Both the position numbers and the translations under genes were made by a program. The notes below the pieces were generated by a model. It saw only the letters and a list, made by a program, of their open reading frames with translations. It had not been told where the DNA came from and ran no database searches. Positions 1-7,266 of a DNA stretch of 64,000 bases are shown piece after piece. The stretch covers positions 124,001 through 188,000 of the forward strand of contig NZ_JAQJZJ010000001.1 in NCBI RefSeq assembly GCF_027988105.1, read 5' to 3'. The DNA is from Pseudomonas aestuarii. Lineage in GTDB: Bacteria; Pseudomonadota; Gammaproteobacteria; Pseudomonadales; Pseudomonadaceae. The stretch's first letter is position 1. Each line of letters begins with the position of its first letter.

Positions 1-202
1 CGGCCTGCCAGGCGCCGAGCAGGGCGATTGCCAGGTCGGCGGCGTCTTCCAGGTAGAGCGCCACGCGCTGCACCTGCTGGCCGCGCAACTGTCCCCCCAG
101 GTGCAGGGCACGCCGACACAGCTCGGCGTGGTCGAGGTCCGGGGTAACCTGGCGGCTGGCGTCGGGGGTCAGCAGCAAGCGATCGAGGCCGATCCAGCTC
201 AT
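1..202 (-). CDS. AMP-dependent acyl-CoA/acyl-ACP ligase, N-terminal fragment
   Basis: Only the first 67 residues are inside the window; the gene continues past the left edge. The visible part begins MSWIGLDRLLL and contains a stretch (VQRVALYLEDAADLAIALLGAW) that resembles the first segment of AMP-binding ligases, where an acyl or aromatic acid is adenylated for loading. Its ATG overlaps the stop of the COG4648 gene upstream (ATGA), so it belongs to the same minus-strand operon. The two acyl carrier proteins nearby suggest it would load a starter acid for an aryl-polyene-like pathway (ApeH position). The catalytic motifs lie outside the window, so the call rests on the N-terminus and context. 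Confidence 0.6.
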   Translation of the reverse strand, partial: MSWIGLDRLLLTPDASRQVTPDLDHAELCRRALHLGGQLRGQQVQRVALYLEDAADLAIALLGAWQA

Positions 203-744
203 GCCGCCCGCCTTACGCGCTGGCGCAGCAGCCATTCGCCGGCGAACAGCAGGCCGATCAGGCCGTAGGAAATCAGTCCGGTGTAGAGGGTCCACCAGAA
301 CAGCGGCGCCCACAGGGTCAGGGCGGCGCTGATCAGGCCGTTGCCGAGAAAGAACAGCGCCCAGACCTTGGTCACCTGGCGGGTGTAACGGACCGCCACG
401 TCGGGCAGTTCCGGCTCGCGCAGGCGTGCCAGCCGTTCCACCAGTGGCGGGCCGACTTTCAGGCTGACGGCAAACAGGCCGAGCAGCAGCAGGTTGATCA
501 ATACCGGGTACCAGCGCAGCAGCGCCGGCTCGCCGGCCAGGCCCAGCAGCAGGCAGAACGCCAGCACCGCGGCGGCCATCCAGCGCCCGCCCGTGCCTTG
601 CTTGCCCAGCAGCAGGCGTGCCAGCCAGAGCCCGCCCAGCAGGGCGGCAAAGAGGCGGGGCGACAGGTGTCCCATGCCGAAATACACGGCAAAGGGATAG
701 GCCAGGCCGACCACGACCAGCAGCAGGCCGAGCAGGCGACTCAT
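199..744 (-). CDS. COG4648 family integral membrane protein of aryl-polyene-type cluster
   Basis: The protein has 181 residues and is very hydrophobic, with about five or six predicted membrane segments (for example residues 3-20, 30-45, 55-75 and two near the C-terminus). It ends in an arginine-rich tail (RQRVRRAA). I chose the ATG at 744 (MSRLLGLLLVVVG) over an upstream in-frame ATG because it starts directly with the first membrane segment. Proteins of this type sit between the ACP genes and the AMP-ligase in aryl polyene and xanthomonadin clusters (ApeG position). Their biochemical role is not established as far as I know. The gene overlaps the downstream ligase by 4 bp. Confidence 0.7.
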   Translation of the reverse strand: MSRLLGLLLVVVGLAYPFAVYFGMGHLSPRLFAALLGGLWLARLLLGKQGTGGRWMAAAVLAFCLLLGLAGEPALLRWYPVLINLLLLGLFAVSLKVGPPLVERLARLREPELPDVAVRYTRQVTKVWALFFLGNGLISAALTLWAPLFWWTLYTGLISYGLIGLLFAGEWLLRQRVRRAA

Positions 745-772
745 GGGCGACTCTTCATTAACTGAGCGGCCA

Positions 773-1027
773 TCAGGTGACCGGGTTGACCAGGCGGTAC
801 ACGGCGTCGACCACATCGCTCACGCTGCGCACCGACTTGAACTCTTCGGCGGCGATTTTCTTGCCGGTCTGCCGCTTGATATGGTCGATCAGGTCGACGG
901 CATCGATGCTGTCGATTTCCAGGTCCTGATAGAGGTTGGCCGTCAGGGTCACGCGCTCGGCGTCCAGTTCGAACAGTTCGACCATCGCGTCGCGCAGGGT
1001 GGCGAAGATTTCATCACGGGTTTGCAT
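773..1027 (-). CDS. Acyl carrier protein (second of the pair)
   Basis: An 84-residue acyl carrier protein. The phosphopantetheine attachment serine lies in the motif LEIDSIDAVDLIDHI (around residue 40), followed by the usual helix II and a C-terminal SVSDVVDAV helix. It would carry the growing polyene acyl chain as a thioester in the cytoplasm. It lies 11 bp after the first ACP gene in the same minus-strand operon. Two adjacent, clearly different ACPs are typical of aryl polyene clusters (ApeE/ApeF). It is unlikely to be the housekeeping AcpP, which has the motif LGADSLDTVELVM. Confidence 0.85.
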   Translation of the reverse strand: MQTRDEIFATLRDAMVELFELDAERVTLTANLYQDLEIDSIDAVDLIDHIKRQTGKKIAAEEFKSVRSVSDVVDAVYRLVNPVT

Positions 1028-1038
1028 GTGCTGAGTCC

Positions 1039-1299
1039 TCAGGCCGTTTGCCGTGCTGCAACGAAGGCCGTCAGGCTGGCCACGTTGGCAAAGTGCTGGC
1101 GAGTGTCCTTGGCTTCGGCGTCGATCTTGATGCCGAAGCGCTTCTGGATGGCCAGGCCCAGTTCCAGGGCGTCCACCGAATCCAGCCCCAGGCCTTCGCC
1201 GAACAGCGGCAGATCGGCGCCGATGTCGGCGGCTACCATGTCTTCCAGGCCAAGGGCCTCAATGATCAGGTGTTTGATTTCCAGCTGTAAATCGCTCAT
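1039..1299 (-). CDS. Acyl carrier protein (first of the pair)
   Basis: An 86-residue phosphopantetheine-binding protein with the attachment motif GLGLDSVDALELGL (serine near residue 40). The start at 1299 is preceded by a clear ribosome binding site (AAGGAG). The coding sequence starts inside the acyltransferase gene, overlapping it by 41 bp in another frame, so the two are probably translationally coupled. Its sequence differs markedly from the second ACP, suggesting each serves a different synthase or transferase in the cluster. Confidence 0.85.
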   Translation of the reverse strand: MSDLQLEIKHLIIEALGLEDMVAADIGADLPLFGEGLGLDSVDALELGLAIQKRFGIKIDAEAKDTRQHFANVASLTAFVAARQTA

Positions 1300-2089
1300 C
1301 TACGGCGAGCTCCTTAATGAAGTGGCGGTGCAAGAATTCGTTGAGTTTACGCGAGGCGATGGGGGCTGCGCCCTGCGCACTGAACAGTTGCGGGTCGATA
1401 TCTTCGCCCACGCGCAGGCGAATATGGAAACGTCGCGATGGAATGCGGTACCAGGGCTCGGCCTTGGTCAAGGTGGTCGGGGTTACGCTGATCGCCACCG
1501 GGGTAACGATGCGCGCGCCGCGTAGCGCGATGGCCGCCGCGCCTCTATGGAATTCGGGTGGCTGCCCCGGTGTGGTGCGCGTGCCTTCGGGGAAGATCAC
1601 CAGGGTCTGGCCTGCGTGCAGGGCGCCAGCCGCCTCGTCGAGCATGTCCATGCTGCCGCTGTTGCTGATGTACTGGGCGGCGCGAATCGGCCCGCGCATG
1701 CAGGGGTTGTCCCACAGGCTCTGCTTGACCACGCAGTTGGCGTCGCGAATGAAGGCGATCAGCACCACCACGTCGATCAGCGACGGGTGGTTGGCAAGCA
1801 CCAACTGGCCCGGTCGGCCCAGGCGATCGGCGCCTTCCACCTCGTAGGTCAGCACCCCGCTGCGGAACATGAACTGGACGAAAGCCCTGAACACCCAGCT
1901 GATCACCCCGCGGGCGCGGTAGCGCTGCGTCGCGGCGTCGCCCGGCAGCAGCCCCAGCACGGGGAAGACCAGTACCCGCAGCAGCACGCCGCCGATGCCG
2001 AACAGGGCGAAGCTCAGTGCCGTGGCGATCAGGCGCCACCAGAGGGGCGCGCTGTAGGGGCTCAGGCCTTGTTGTGTGACCAGATCCAT
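1259..2089 (-). CDS. Lysophospholipid/1-acyl-glycerol-phosphate acyltransferase family protein
   Basis: A 276-residue PlsC-type acyltransferase. The catalytic NHPSLIDVV motif (HxxxxD) and the substrate-binding FPEGTRTTPG motif are both intact, and a hydrophobic helix near residues 20-50 would anchor it to the inner membrane. In aryl polyene clusters such an enzyme (ApeD position) is thought to transfer acyl chains onto the lipid head. I chose the ATG at 2089 (MDLVTQQGL). It overlaps the preceding ketoacyl-synthase-like gene by 28 bp and the following ACP gene by 41 bp. A housekeeping plsC is less likely because of the ACP neighbours. Confidence 0.8.
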   Translation of the reverse strand: MDLVTQQGLSPYSAPLWWRLIATALSFALFGIGGVLLRVLVFPVLGLLPGDAATQRYRARGVISWVFRAFVQFMFRSGVLTYEVEGADRLGRPGQLVLANHPSLIDVVVLIAFIRDANCVVKQSLWDNPCMRGPIRAAQYISNSGSMDMLDEAAGALHAGQTLVIFPEGTRTTPGQPPEFHRGAAAIALRGARIVTPVAISVTPTTLTKAEPWYRIPSRRFHIRLRVGEDIDPQLFSAQGAAPIASRKLNEFLHRHFIKELAVDERFTAGNQTPDH

Positions 2090-2775
2090 TGGCGGTTGTT
2101 CCAGTGATGGACGAGGGTCGGCTGCCCGCAGCAGAGCGCACGCAGCAGGTTGAGGGGGTGAGGCCATGCGGCTGTTTGGCCGGCACCGCTACCCAGTTGC
2201 AGGTGCCAGTCGTCGCCTGGGGTGAGCAGCAGGGCAACGGCGTAGGGAAAAGGCACGTCGTCGACGTAGGGTGCATACACCGCTGGCGGTGCTTCCTCGG
2301 CGATCACCAGCAGCACTGCCGGAGCGCCCTCGCCGAGCAGCATGCTGGCTTCCAGCATGGCGTGTTCGAGGCCATCGCCGGCAGCGGCCACGGCGGTCAT
2401 CTCGCTGGTGTCGCCACGCAGGATCGACCACTGGCCGATGATGGCGTTGTGCACCGAAAGGCTGAACTGGGTCGGCGACAGGGGTTCGTCGCGCGCCAGG
2501 TCGTTGAGGATGGCCAGGGTGCGCGGCGTCTCGCCGTGGCGCGAGGCGAATATCAGGGGCAGGGCCGGGTATGCTTCGGCCAGCGGCCAGGCAACCTGGA
2601 ACAGCATCCGCGCCAGGCGGCTAAGGCGTCGGCGTTGCATGGCCGGGAGGAAGCTGACATCCGGTTGCTGCTGGCCGTCAGCCACGCGCACCGGTGCCTC
2701 GCACCAAGTGCGCCAGTCATCCTTGCTCTCCAGGCCGGGGGCCCAGGCACGCCATTGCTCGATCCTGAAATCCAT
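2062..2775 (-). CDS. Beta-ketoacyl synthase-like protein (Ketoacyl-synt_2 / chain-length-factor type)
   Basis: A 237-residue protein beginning MDFRIEQWRAWAPG, with the segments IFASRHGE and PLSPTQFSLSVHNAI. Both are typical of the short N-terminal ketoacyl synthase family (Pfam Ketoacyl-synt_2) found in aryl polyene clusters (ApeC position). No catalytic cysteine equivalent is evident in the SVHNAI segment, so it probably acts as a partner or chain-length factor for a full synthase encoded elsewhere. An ATG 12 bp upstream (2787) is an alternative start. It is the first gene of the minus-strand operon in the window, facing the divergent ParA gene. Confidence 0.75.
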   Translation of the reverse strand: MDFRIEQWRAWAPGLESKDDWRTWCEAPVRVADGQQQPDVSFLPAMQRRRLSRLARMLFQVAWPLAEAYPALPLIFASRHGETPRTLAILNDLARDEPLSPTQFSLSVHNAIIGQWSILRGDTSEMTAVAAAGDGLEHAMLEASMLLGEGAPAVLLVIAEEAPPAVYAPYVDDVPFPYAVALLLTPGDDWHLQLGSGAGQTAAWPHPLNLLRALCCGQPTLVHHWNNRQWIWSHNKA

Positions 2776-3014
2776 CACACCAAGCATTTTCCCGGCCCCT
2801 GGGGGCGTCCTTGTCAACTGCGGCTGTCCCGCGCGACAGGTTGAAGTGTCGGCGGTGCCATGGCGAAGTGCCCGCATTATCTAGGTCGCCGGCATTCTGC
2901 GCAAACGCTGTCGGAGCGCCACTGATGGATGGGCGGACGATTTCAGACGCCGACCTCGCCCTTGTCATGCGCTTTGCATAGAATCCAGGACCAACGAAAT
3001 CAGGGAGGTTTGTC

Positions 3015-3788
3015 ATGCGGCGTGTGGTATTCAATCAGAAAGGCGGAGTGGGCAAGTCCAGCATTGCCTGCAACCTGGCGGCGGTAAGCGCCTCGCAGGG
3101 TTACCGCACGCTGTTGGTCGATCTGGATTCCCAAGCCAATTCCACCCACTACCTCACCGGCCTGACGGGCGATGAGATCCCCATGGGCATCGCCGAATTC
3201 TTCAAGCTCAGCCTGACCAGCGGGCCTTTTTCCAAGAAGGGCCGGGTCGATATCTACGAGACACCGTTCGACAACCTGCATGTGATCACGGCTACGGCCG
3301 AACTGGCCGATCTGCAGCCCAAGCTGGAGTCGAAACACAAGATCAACAAGCTGCGCAAGTTACTCGATGAACTGGCCGAGGATTACGACCGGGTCTACCT
3401 GGATACGCCACCTGCGCTGAATTTCTATACGGTTTCCGCGTTGATCGCCGCTGATCGGGTGCTGATCCCCTTCGATTGTGACAGTTTTTCGCGTCACGCC
3501 CTGTACGGCCTGCTGCAGGAAATCGAGGAACTCAAGGAAGACCACAACGAAGGGCTGGAGGTCGAGGGCATCGTGGTCAACCAGTTCCAGCCCCGGGCGA
3601 CCTTGCCGCAGCAGTTGCTCGATGAACTGATCGCCGAGGGCTTGCCGGTGTTGCCGGTGAACCTGATGAGTTCGGTGCGCATGCGCGAATCGCATCAGGC
3701 CTGCACGCCGCTGATCTATCTGGACGCCCGGCACAAGTTGACCCAGCAGTTCGTCGCGCTGCACGACCTGCTCAATGCGGCCGATTGA
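3015..3788 (+). CDS. Orphan ParA-family P-loop ATPase
   Basis: A 257-residue ParA/MinD-type ATPase. The deviant Walker A motif KGGVGKSS is at residues 9-16, the A' motif LLVDLDSQAN near residue 36, and the Walker B-like YLDTPPALNF near residue 135. The start has a strong ribosome binding site (GGGAGG). No parB-like gene or obvious parS site lies next to it, so it is not a chromosome partition pair; orphan ParAs often position other cytoplasmic cargo. PAO1 has a ParA homologue in the same place (PA5028, from memory). It is monocistronic, ends at a bidirectional terminator and faces the aryl-polyene operon across a 239 bp gap. Confidence 0.85.
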   Translation: MRRVVFNQKGGVGKSSIACNLAAVSASQGYRTLLVDLDSQANSTHYLTGLTGDEIPMGIAEFFKLSLTSGPFSKKGRVDIYETPFDNLHVITATAELADLQPKLESKHKINKLRKLLDELAEDYDRVYLDTPPALNFYTVSALIAADRVLIPFDCDSFSRHALYGLLQEIEELKEDHNEGLEVEGIVVNQFQPRATLPQQLLDELIAEGLPVLPVNLMSSVRMRESHQACTPLIYLDARHKLTQQFVALHDLLNAAD

Positions 3789-3872
3789 GCGGGCTGGGTA
3801 ACCTGCCATCGAGCAAATCCCGGTCAGGTTCAACGGCTAACCCTTGCGGCCCTCAGCAGGGGCTGAGCCCAC

Positions 3873-3899
3873 AAAAAAGGCGCCCGTGGCGCCTTTTTG
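3873..3899. terminator. Bidirectional intrinsic terminator
   Basis: A short GC stem (GGCGCC...GGCGCC) is flanked on the left by an A-run and on the right by a T-run (AAAAAAGGCGCC and GGCGCCTTTTT). It lies between the convergent ParA and universal stress genes and can serve both. Confidence 0.85.
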
Positions 3900-3924
3900 G
3901 CTGTTGTGTTCGGGTGATGGCTAT

Positions 3925-4722
3925 TTAGCGCACGACCAGAATGTCGCAGGGCGCCTTGTGCAGGAAATGCTGGGCCAGGCTGCCGAGCAGTGCCTGGGAC
4001 AAGGCGCTGCGGCCATGGCTGCCGAGTACCAGCAGCTCGCTGCGGCGGGTTTTCAGCTGTTCCTGCAGTTTGCGCAGGATGCCGCCTTGTTGCACCGAAT
4101 GGGTCAGGGTCGGGCCATTGGCGGGCAGGTTCTGCGCTTCGTCCAGCAGCAGCTGATCGATCAAGGCGCGCTGGATCTGCAGTTGCTCCTCGACCTGCTT
4201 GGCCGTGCCCTTGTCCGGCTCGAACACGTGCAGGGCATGCAGTTCGGCCTGTGCCGGCAGCAGGCGGTAGGCCTGTTCCAGGGCGCTGCAGGCGCAGAGG
4301 GAGAAGTCGATGGCGGCGAGGGCGCGCTGGTAGGGTTTGGAGTCGTTGCGCGCCACCAGCAGCAGCGGCACGCTGCAGTTCCGGGCAATGCGGTCCAGGC
4401 TGGTGCCAGAGAAGAAATCGTGGCGCTGATGGTGGGCGCCCAGCACCAGCAGGTCGCACGCCAGTTCCTGCACTTGCTGCAGCACCACCTCGGAAGGTTT
4501 GCCGGCGATCAGTCGCAGCTCGCTGCCCGCTGGGGCGAACCGGGTCAGGCTGCGATCCAGGGACTGATGGGCCTTGTCGTGCTCCTGGCTGCTCTGGGTG
4601 GGGTCGAGCACGTGCAATACCGTCAGCTTGGCTTTGTGCTGCTGCGCCAGTTGGGTGGCGCGGCACAGGGCCATATCGGCCGTGTCGCGCAAATCATGGG
4701 CAATGAGGATATTGGTAAACAT
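3925..4722 (-). CDS. Tandem universal stress protein
   Basis: The 265-residue protein contains two UspA domains (about 1-135 and 140-265). The second ends in an intact ATP-binding signature, GSHGRSALSQALLGS (G-x2-G-x9-G-S). The first (GAHHQRHDFFSG) lacks the second glycine spacing, so probably only one domain binds nucleotide. Tandem Usps of pseudomonads support survival under oxygen limitation and anaerobic energy stress. From memory, the PAO1 orthologue at this location is PA5027, an Anr-dependent gene, which fits the Anr-like box found upstream. It is transcribed alone. Confidence 0.9.
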   Translation of the reverse strand: MFTNILIAHDLRDTADMALCRATQLAQQHKAKLTVLHVLDPTQSSQEHDKAHQSLDRSLTRFAPAGSELRLIAGKPSEVVLQQVQELACDLLVLGAHHQRHDFFSGTSLDRIARNCSVPLLLVARNDSKPYQRALAAIDFSLCACSALEQAYRLLPAQAELHALHVFEPDKGTAKQVEEQLQIQRALIDQLLLDEAQNLPANGPTLTHSVQQGGILRKLQEQLKTRRSELLVLGSHGRSALSQALLGSLAQHFLHKAPCDILVVR

Positions 4723-4757
4723 GGGAAAAATCTCCGGCCGATGGATGTCGGCGATTT

Positions 4758-4798
4758 ATTATCCATCAAGCAATAGACGATCTTTTGACCCAAGACAA
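4758..4798 (-). promoter_or_regulatory. Putative Anr/Dnr-dependent promoter of the universal stress gene
   Basis: On the minus strand, TTGTCTTGGGTCAA (4798-4785) matches the Anr/FNR consensus TTGAY-N4-RTCAA at 9 of 10 positions. A GATAAT -10 element lies at 4763-4758. A start about 7 nt further on (near 4751) would put the box centre at about -41, the class II activator position. The spacing and the gene type agree, which makes chance less likely. Confidence 0.65.
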
Positions 4799-4807
4799 GG
4801 GCAGACG

Positions 4808-5251
4808 TCAGCGTGCGCGCAATTGATAGAGGCCGCGACTCTCGGCCACTACCTCACCACTGGCGTCGGTCAACTGCAATTGCAGCAGGTAGTCGGCCTT
4901 GCCTTTGGATTGCGCCTCTTGCTGCAGCCGGTCGATCTGCTCGGCATCGAGTCGGGCCTCGACATGGATGTCGGCCACGGCCGGCCGGCGAAAGCGCAGA
5001 TTCATTTCCTTGATCAGCGGGTAGAAGCGCTGGCTGTCGAAGCTGGTGAGAAACAGTGCGCCACCGGGGATCTCCGCCAGGGTGAAGAGTGCGCCGGCGT
5101 ACATGCTGCCGATATGGTTCTGGTTACCGGCCAGTGGCATGCACAGGCGCACATACCCCGGCTCGAGCACTTCGGCCCTGAGGCCGCTGCGTTTGACGAA
5201 GGCAATCTGTTCTTCGGTGAGCTGACGGGCGATTGCGACGGGCAGGGGCAT
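4808..5251 (-). CDS. Hotdog-fold thioesterase (YiiD C-terminal/DUF4442 type)
   Basis: A 147-residue single hotdog domain. It contains the helix segment GSMYAGALFTLAEIPGGA, typical of the YiiD-C/DUF4442 group, and a following beta-strand region (LRFRRPAVADIHVEARL). Such enzymes hydrolyse acyl-CoA thioesters in the cytoplasm; the substrate cannot be told from sequence. It lies between the Usp promoter and trxC on the same strand, 92 bp after trxC, and could be its own unit. A PAO1 counterpart (PA5026, from memory) holds the same position. Confidence 0.7.
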   Translation of the reverse strand: MPLPVAIARQLTEEQIAFVKRSGLRAEVLEPGYVRLCMPLAGNQNHIGSMYAGALFTLAEIPGGALFLTSFDSQRFYPLIKEMNLRFRRPAVADIHVEARLDAEQIDRLQQEAQSKGKADYLLQLQLTDASGEVVAESRGLYQLRAR

Positions 5252-5343
5252 GGTGGTCGGCCTCAGGTGATTTGCTGATCAGCCTAATGCGTCGCTGGCG
5301 GTGCGCAACTGACCGTAACTGTCTCGGTGCTTGACCCTTTCGC

Positions 5344-5778
5344 TCAGAGTCCTTGGCTCTGCAGCCAGGCCAGTAGCTGTGGCAGGGGCAGGGCGCCGCT
5401 CTGGCGGGCGACTTCGCGGCCAGCCTTGAACAGGATCAGGCTGGGGATCGAGCGAATACCCAGCTGGCTGGACAGTTGCGGGTTGGCCTCGCTGTCCAGC
5501 TTGCCCAGGCGACAGCGCCCCTGCAGTTGGCTGGCCGCCTGGTAGAAGGTTGGCGCGAAGGCCTTGCAGGGCCCGCACCAGTCGGCCCAGACATCCACCA
5601 GCAAGGGTAAATCGCCCTTGAGCTGGCTGGCGAAGTTGGCCTGGGTCAGTTCGAAGGGTGTGCTCGCCACGACTTCATGCTTGCAGCGTCCGCAGCGCGG
5701 GGTGTCGCCCAGGCGCTCGGCGGGGATGCGGTTGAGGCCGTTGCAGCTTGGGCAGGGGATCAGCAGGGGGGTGGGCAT
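5344..5778 (-). CDS. trxC: Thioredoxin 2
   Basis: A 144-residue thioredoxin with the active site WCGPC (cysteines 68 and 71). The N-terminal zinc-binding cysteine pairs C9/C12 (CPSC) and C29/C32 (CGRC) distinguish TrxC from TrxA. It reduces protein disulfides in the cytoplasm and helps during oxidative stress. A SIPSLILF segment with the cis-proline is intact. It is the first gene upstream of the hotdog thioesterase on the minus strand. In enterobacteria trxC is OxyR controlled; I did not recognise an OxyR site in the short 78 bp gap upstream. Confidence 0.93.
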   Translation of the reverse strand: MPTPLLIPCPSCNGLNRIPAERLGDTPRCGRCKHEVVASTPFELTQANFASQLKGDLPLLVDVWADWCGPCKAFAPTFYQAASQLQGRCRLGKLDSEANPQLSSQLGIRSIPSLILFKAGREVARQSGALPLPQLLAWLQSQGL

Positions 5779-5856
5779 GAGCGACTCCAGAGACGGGATA
5801 GCCCTTATCTGGAGTCGCCAGGTCCACTTATCAAGGCTGATTCCGCAGCCTGGCCT

Positions 5857-7134
5857 TCAGCTCCATGCAGCCTGCAGTGCCTGTTGCAGGTCGGCCACAA
5901 TGTCGTCGCTGTGTTCGATGCCGATCGACAGGCGCACCATGTCGCGCGGCACCCCGGCCTTGGCCAGTTCCTCGTCGTTGAGCTGACGGTGGGTGGTGGA
6001 AGCCGGATGGCAGGCCAGCGACTTGGCGTCGCCGATGTTGACCAGGCGCACCACCAGTTTGAGCGCATCGATAAAGCGCGCGCCGGCCGCCTGGCCGCCG
6101 ACGATGCCGAAGGAGAGGATCGAGGCCGGTTTGCCCTGGCAGTATTTTTGTGCCAGGTCATGCTCGGGGTGATCGCTCAGGCCGGCGTACTTGACCCAGG
6201 CCACCTGTGGCTGTGCCTTGAGGAATTCAGCCACCTTGAGCGCGTTCTCGCAGTGACGCTCCATGCGCAGGGCGAGGGTTTCCAAGCCTTGCAGGATCAG
6301 GAAGGAGTTGAAGGGGGAGATGGCCGCGCCCATGTTGCGCAGCGGCACCACCCGGCAGCGGCCGATGAAGGCGGCCGGGCCGAAGGCCTCGGTGTAGGTC
6401 ACGCCGTGGTAGGAGGCGTCCGGGGTGTTGAGCAGGGCGAAACGCTCCTGGTGCTGGGCCCAGGGAAAATTGCCGGAGTCGACCACGATGCCGCCGATGC
6501 TGGTGCCGTGGCCGCCCATGTACTTGGTCAGCGAGTGCACGACGATGTCGGCGCCGTGTTCGAAGGGGCGGCAGAGTATTGGCGTGGCCACGGTGTTGTC
6601 GACGATCAGCGGCACGCCATGGCGGTGGGCCGCATCGGCCAGCGCTTGCAGGTCGATGATGTTGCCGGCCGGGTTGCCGATGGACTCGCAGAACACCGCC
6701 TTGGTCTTGTCGTCGATCAGCGCTTCCAGGGCGGCGATGTCGTCGTGGGCGGCGAAGCGCACTTGGATACCCTGGCGCGGCAGGGTGTGGGCGAACAGGT
6801 TGTAGGTGCCGCCATACAGCTTGGCCACCGAGACGATGTTGTCGCCGACTTCGGCGATGGTCTGGATGGCGTAGGTAATGGCTGCCATGCCGGAAGCCAC
6901 GGCCAGTGCGCCGACCCCGTTTTCCAGGGCTGCCACGCGTTTTTCCAGTACGTCGGTGGTGGGGTTCATGATCCGCGTGTAGATGTTGCCGGCGACCTTG
7001 AGGTCGAACAGGTCGGCGCCGTGCTGGGTGTCATCGAAGGCGTAGGAGGTGGTCTGGTAGATCGGTACTGCCACGGCCTTGGTTGTCGGGTCGGGGCTGT
7101 AGCCGGCGTGGATGGTCAGGGTTTCCAGTTTCAT
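5857..7134 (-). CDS. metY: O-acetylhomoserine sulfhydrylase / aminocarboxypropyltransferase
   Basis: A 425-residue PLP enzyme of the Cys/Met metabolism family. The PLP lysine is K204 in HSLTKYMGGHGTS, with the cofactor phosphate-binding SGMAAITYAI segment near residue 81. It makes homocysteine from O-acetylhomoserine and sulfide in the cytoplasm. The LETLTIHAGYSPDPTTKA start and the length match MetY rather than MetB, MetZ or CysK. It is transcribed alone on the minus strand, downstream of a strong hairpin that ends the neighbouring transporter gene. The transporter next door could therefore be linked to sulfur supply. Confidence 0.92.
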   Translation of the reverse strand: MKLETLTIHAGYSPDPTTKAVAVPIYQTTSYAFDDTQHGADLFDLKVAGNIYTRIMNPTTDVLEKRVAALENGVGALAVASGMAAITYAIQTIAEVGDNIVSVAKLYGGTYNLFAHTLPRQGIQVRFAAHDDIAALEALIDDKTKAVFCESIGNPAGNIIDLQALADAAHRHGVPLIVDNTVATPILCRPFEHGADIVVHSLTKYMGGHGTSIGGIVVDSGNFPWAQHQERFALLNTPDASYHGVTYTEAFGPAAFIGRCRVVPLRNMGAAISPFNSFLILQGLETLALRMERHCENALKVAEFLKAQPQVAWVKYAGLSDHPEHDLAQKYCQGKPASILSFGIVGGQAAGARFIDALKLVVRLVNIGDAKSLACHPASTTHRQLNDEELAKAGVPRDMVRLSIGIEHSDDIVADLQQALQAAWS

Positions 7135-7219
7135 GCGGGCGTTCCTTCAGGGGCGTTTGAAAGAGTCGCAGCATGGGGAAAACGGCCGATCCGGGTCAAT
7201 CATCTGCAGCAATAAAACT

Positions 7220-7261
7220 GGCGCGACATCAGGTCAATGGGTGTTGACCTGATGTCGCGCC
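7220..7261 (-). terminator. Long perfect hairpin terminator of the DASS transporter gene
   Basis: A perfect 18 bp inverted repeat (GGCGCGACATCAGGTCAA and its complement) surrounds a 6-nt loop. On the minus strand it starts 5 bp after the transporter stop codon and is followed by AGTTTTATT, a modest T-rich tract. It also separates the transporter from the metY promoter region. Confidence 0.75.
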
Positions 7262-7266
7262 ATCGC

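Noticed and set aside
3015..3788. ParA as part of a plasmid-type partition module
   Set aside because: No parB or centromere-like repeats nearby; the gene is single and flanked by conserved chromosomal genes.
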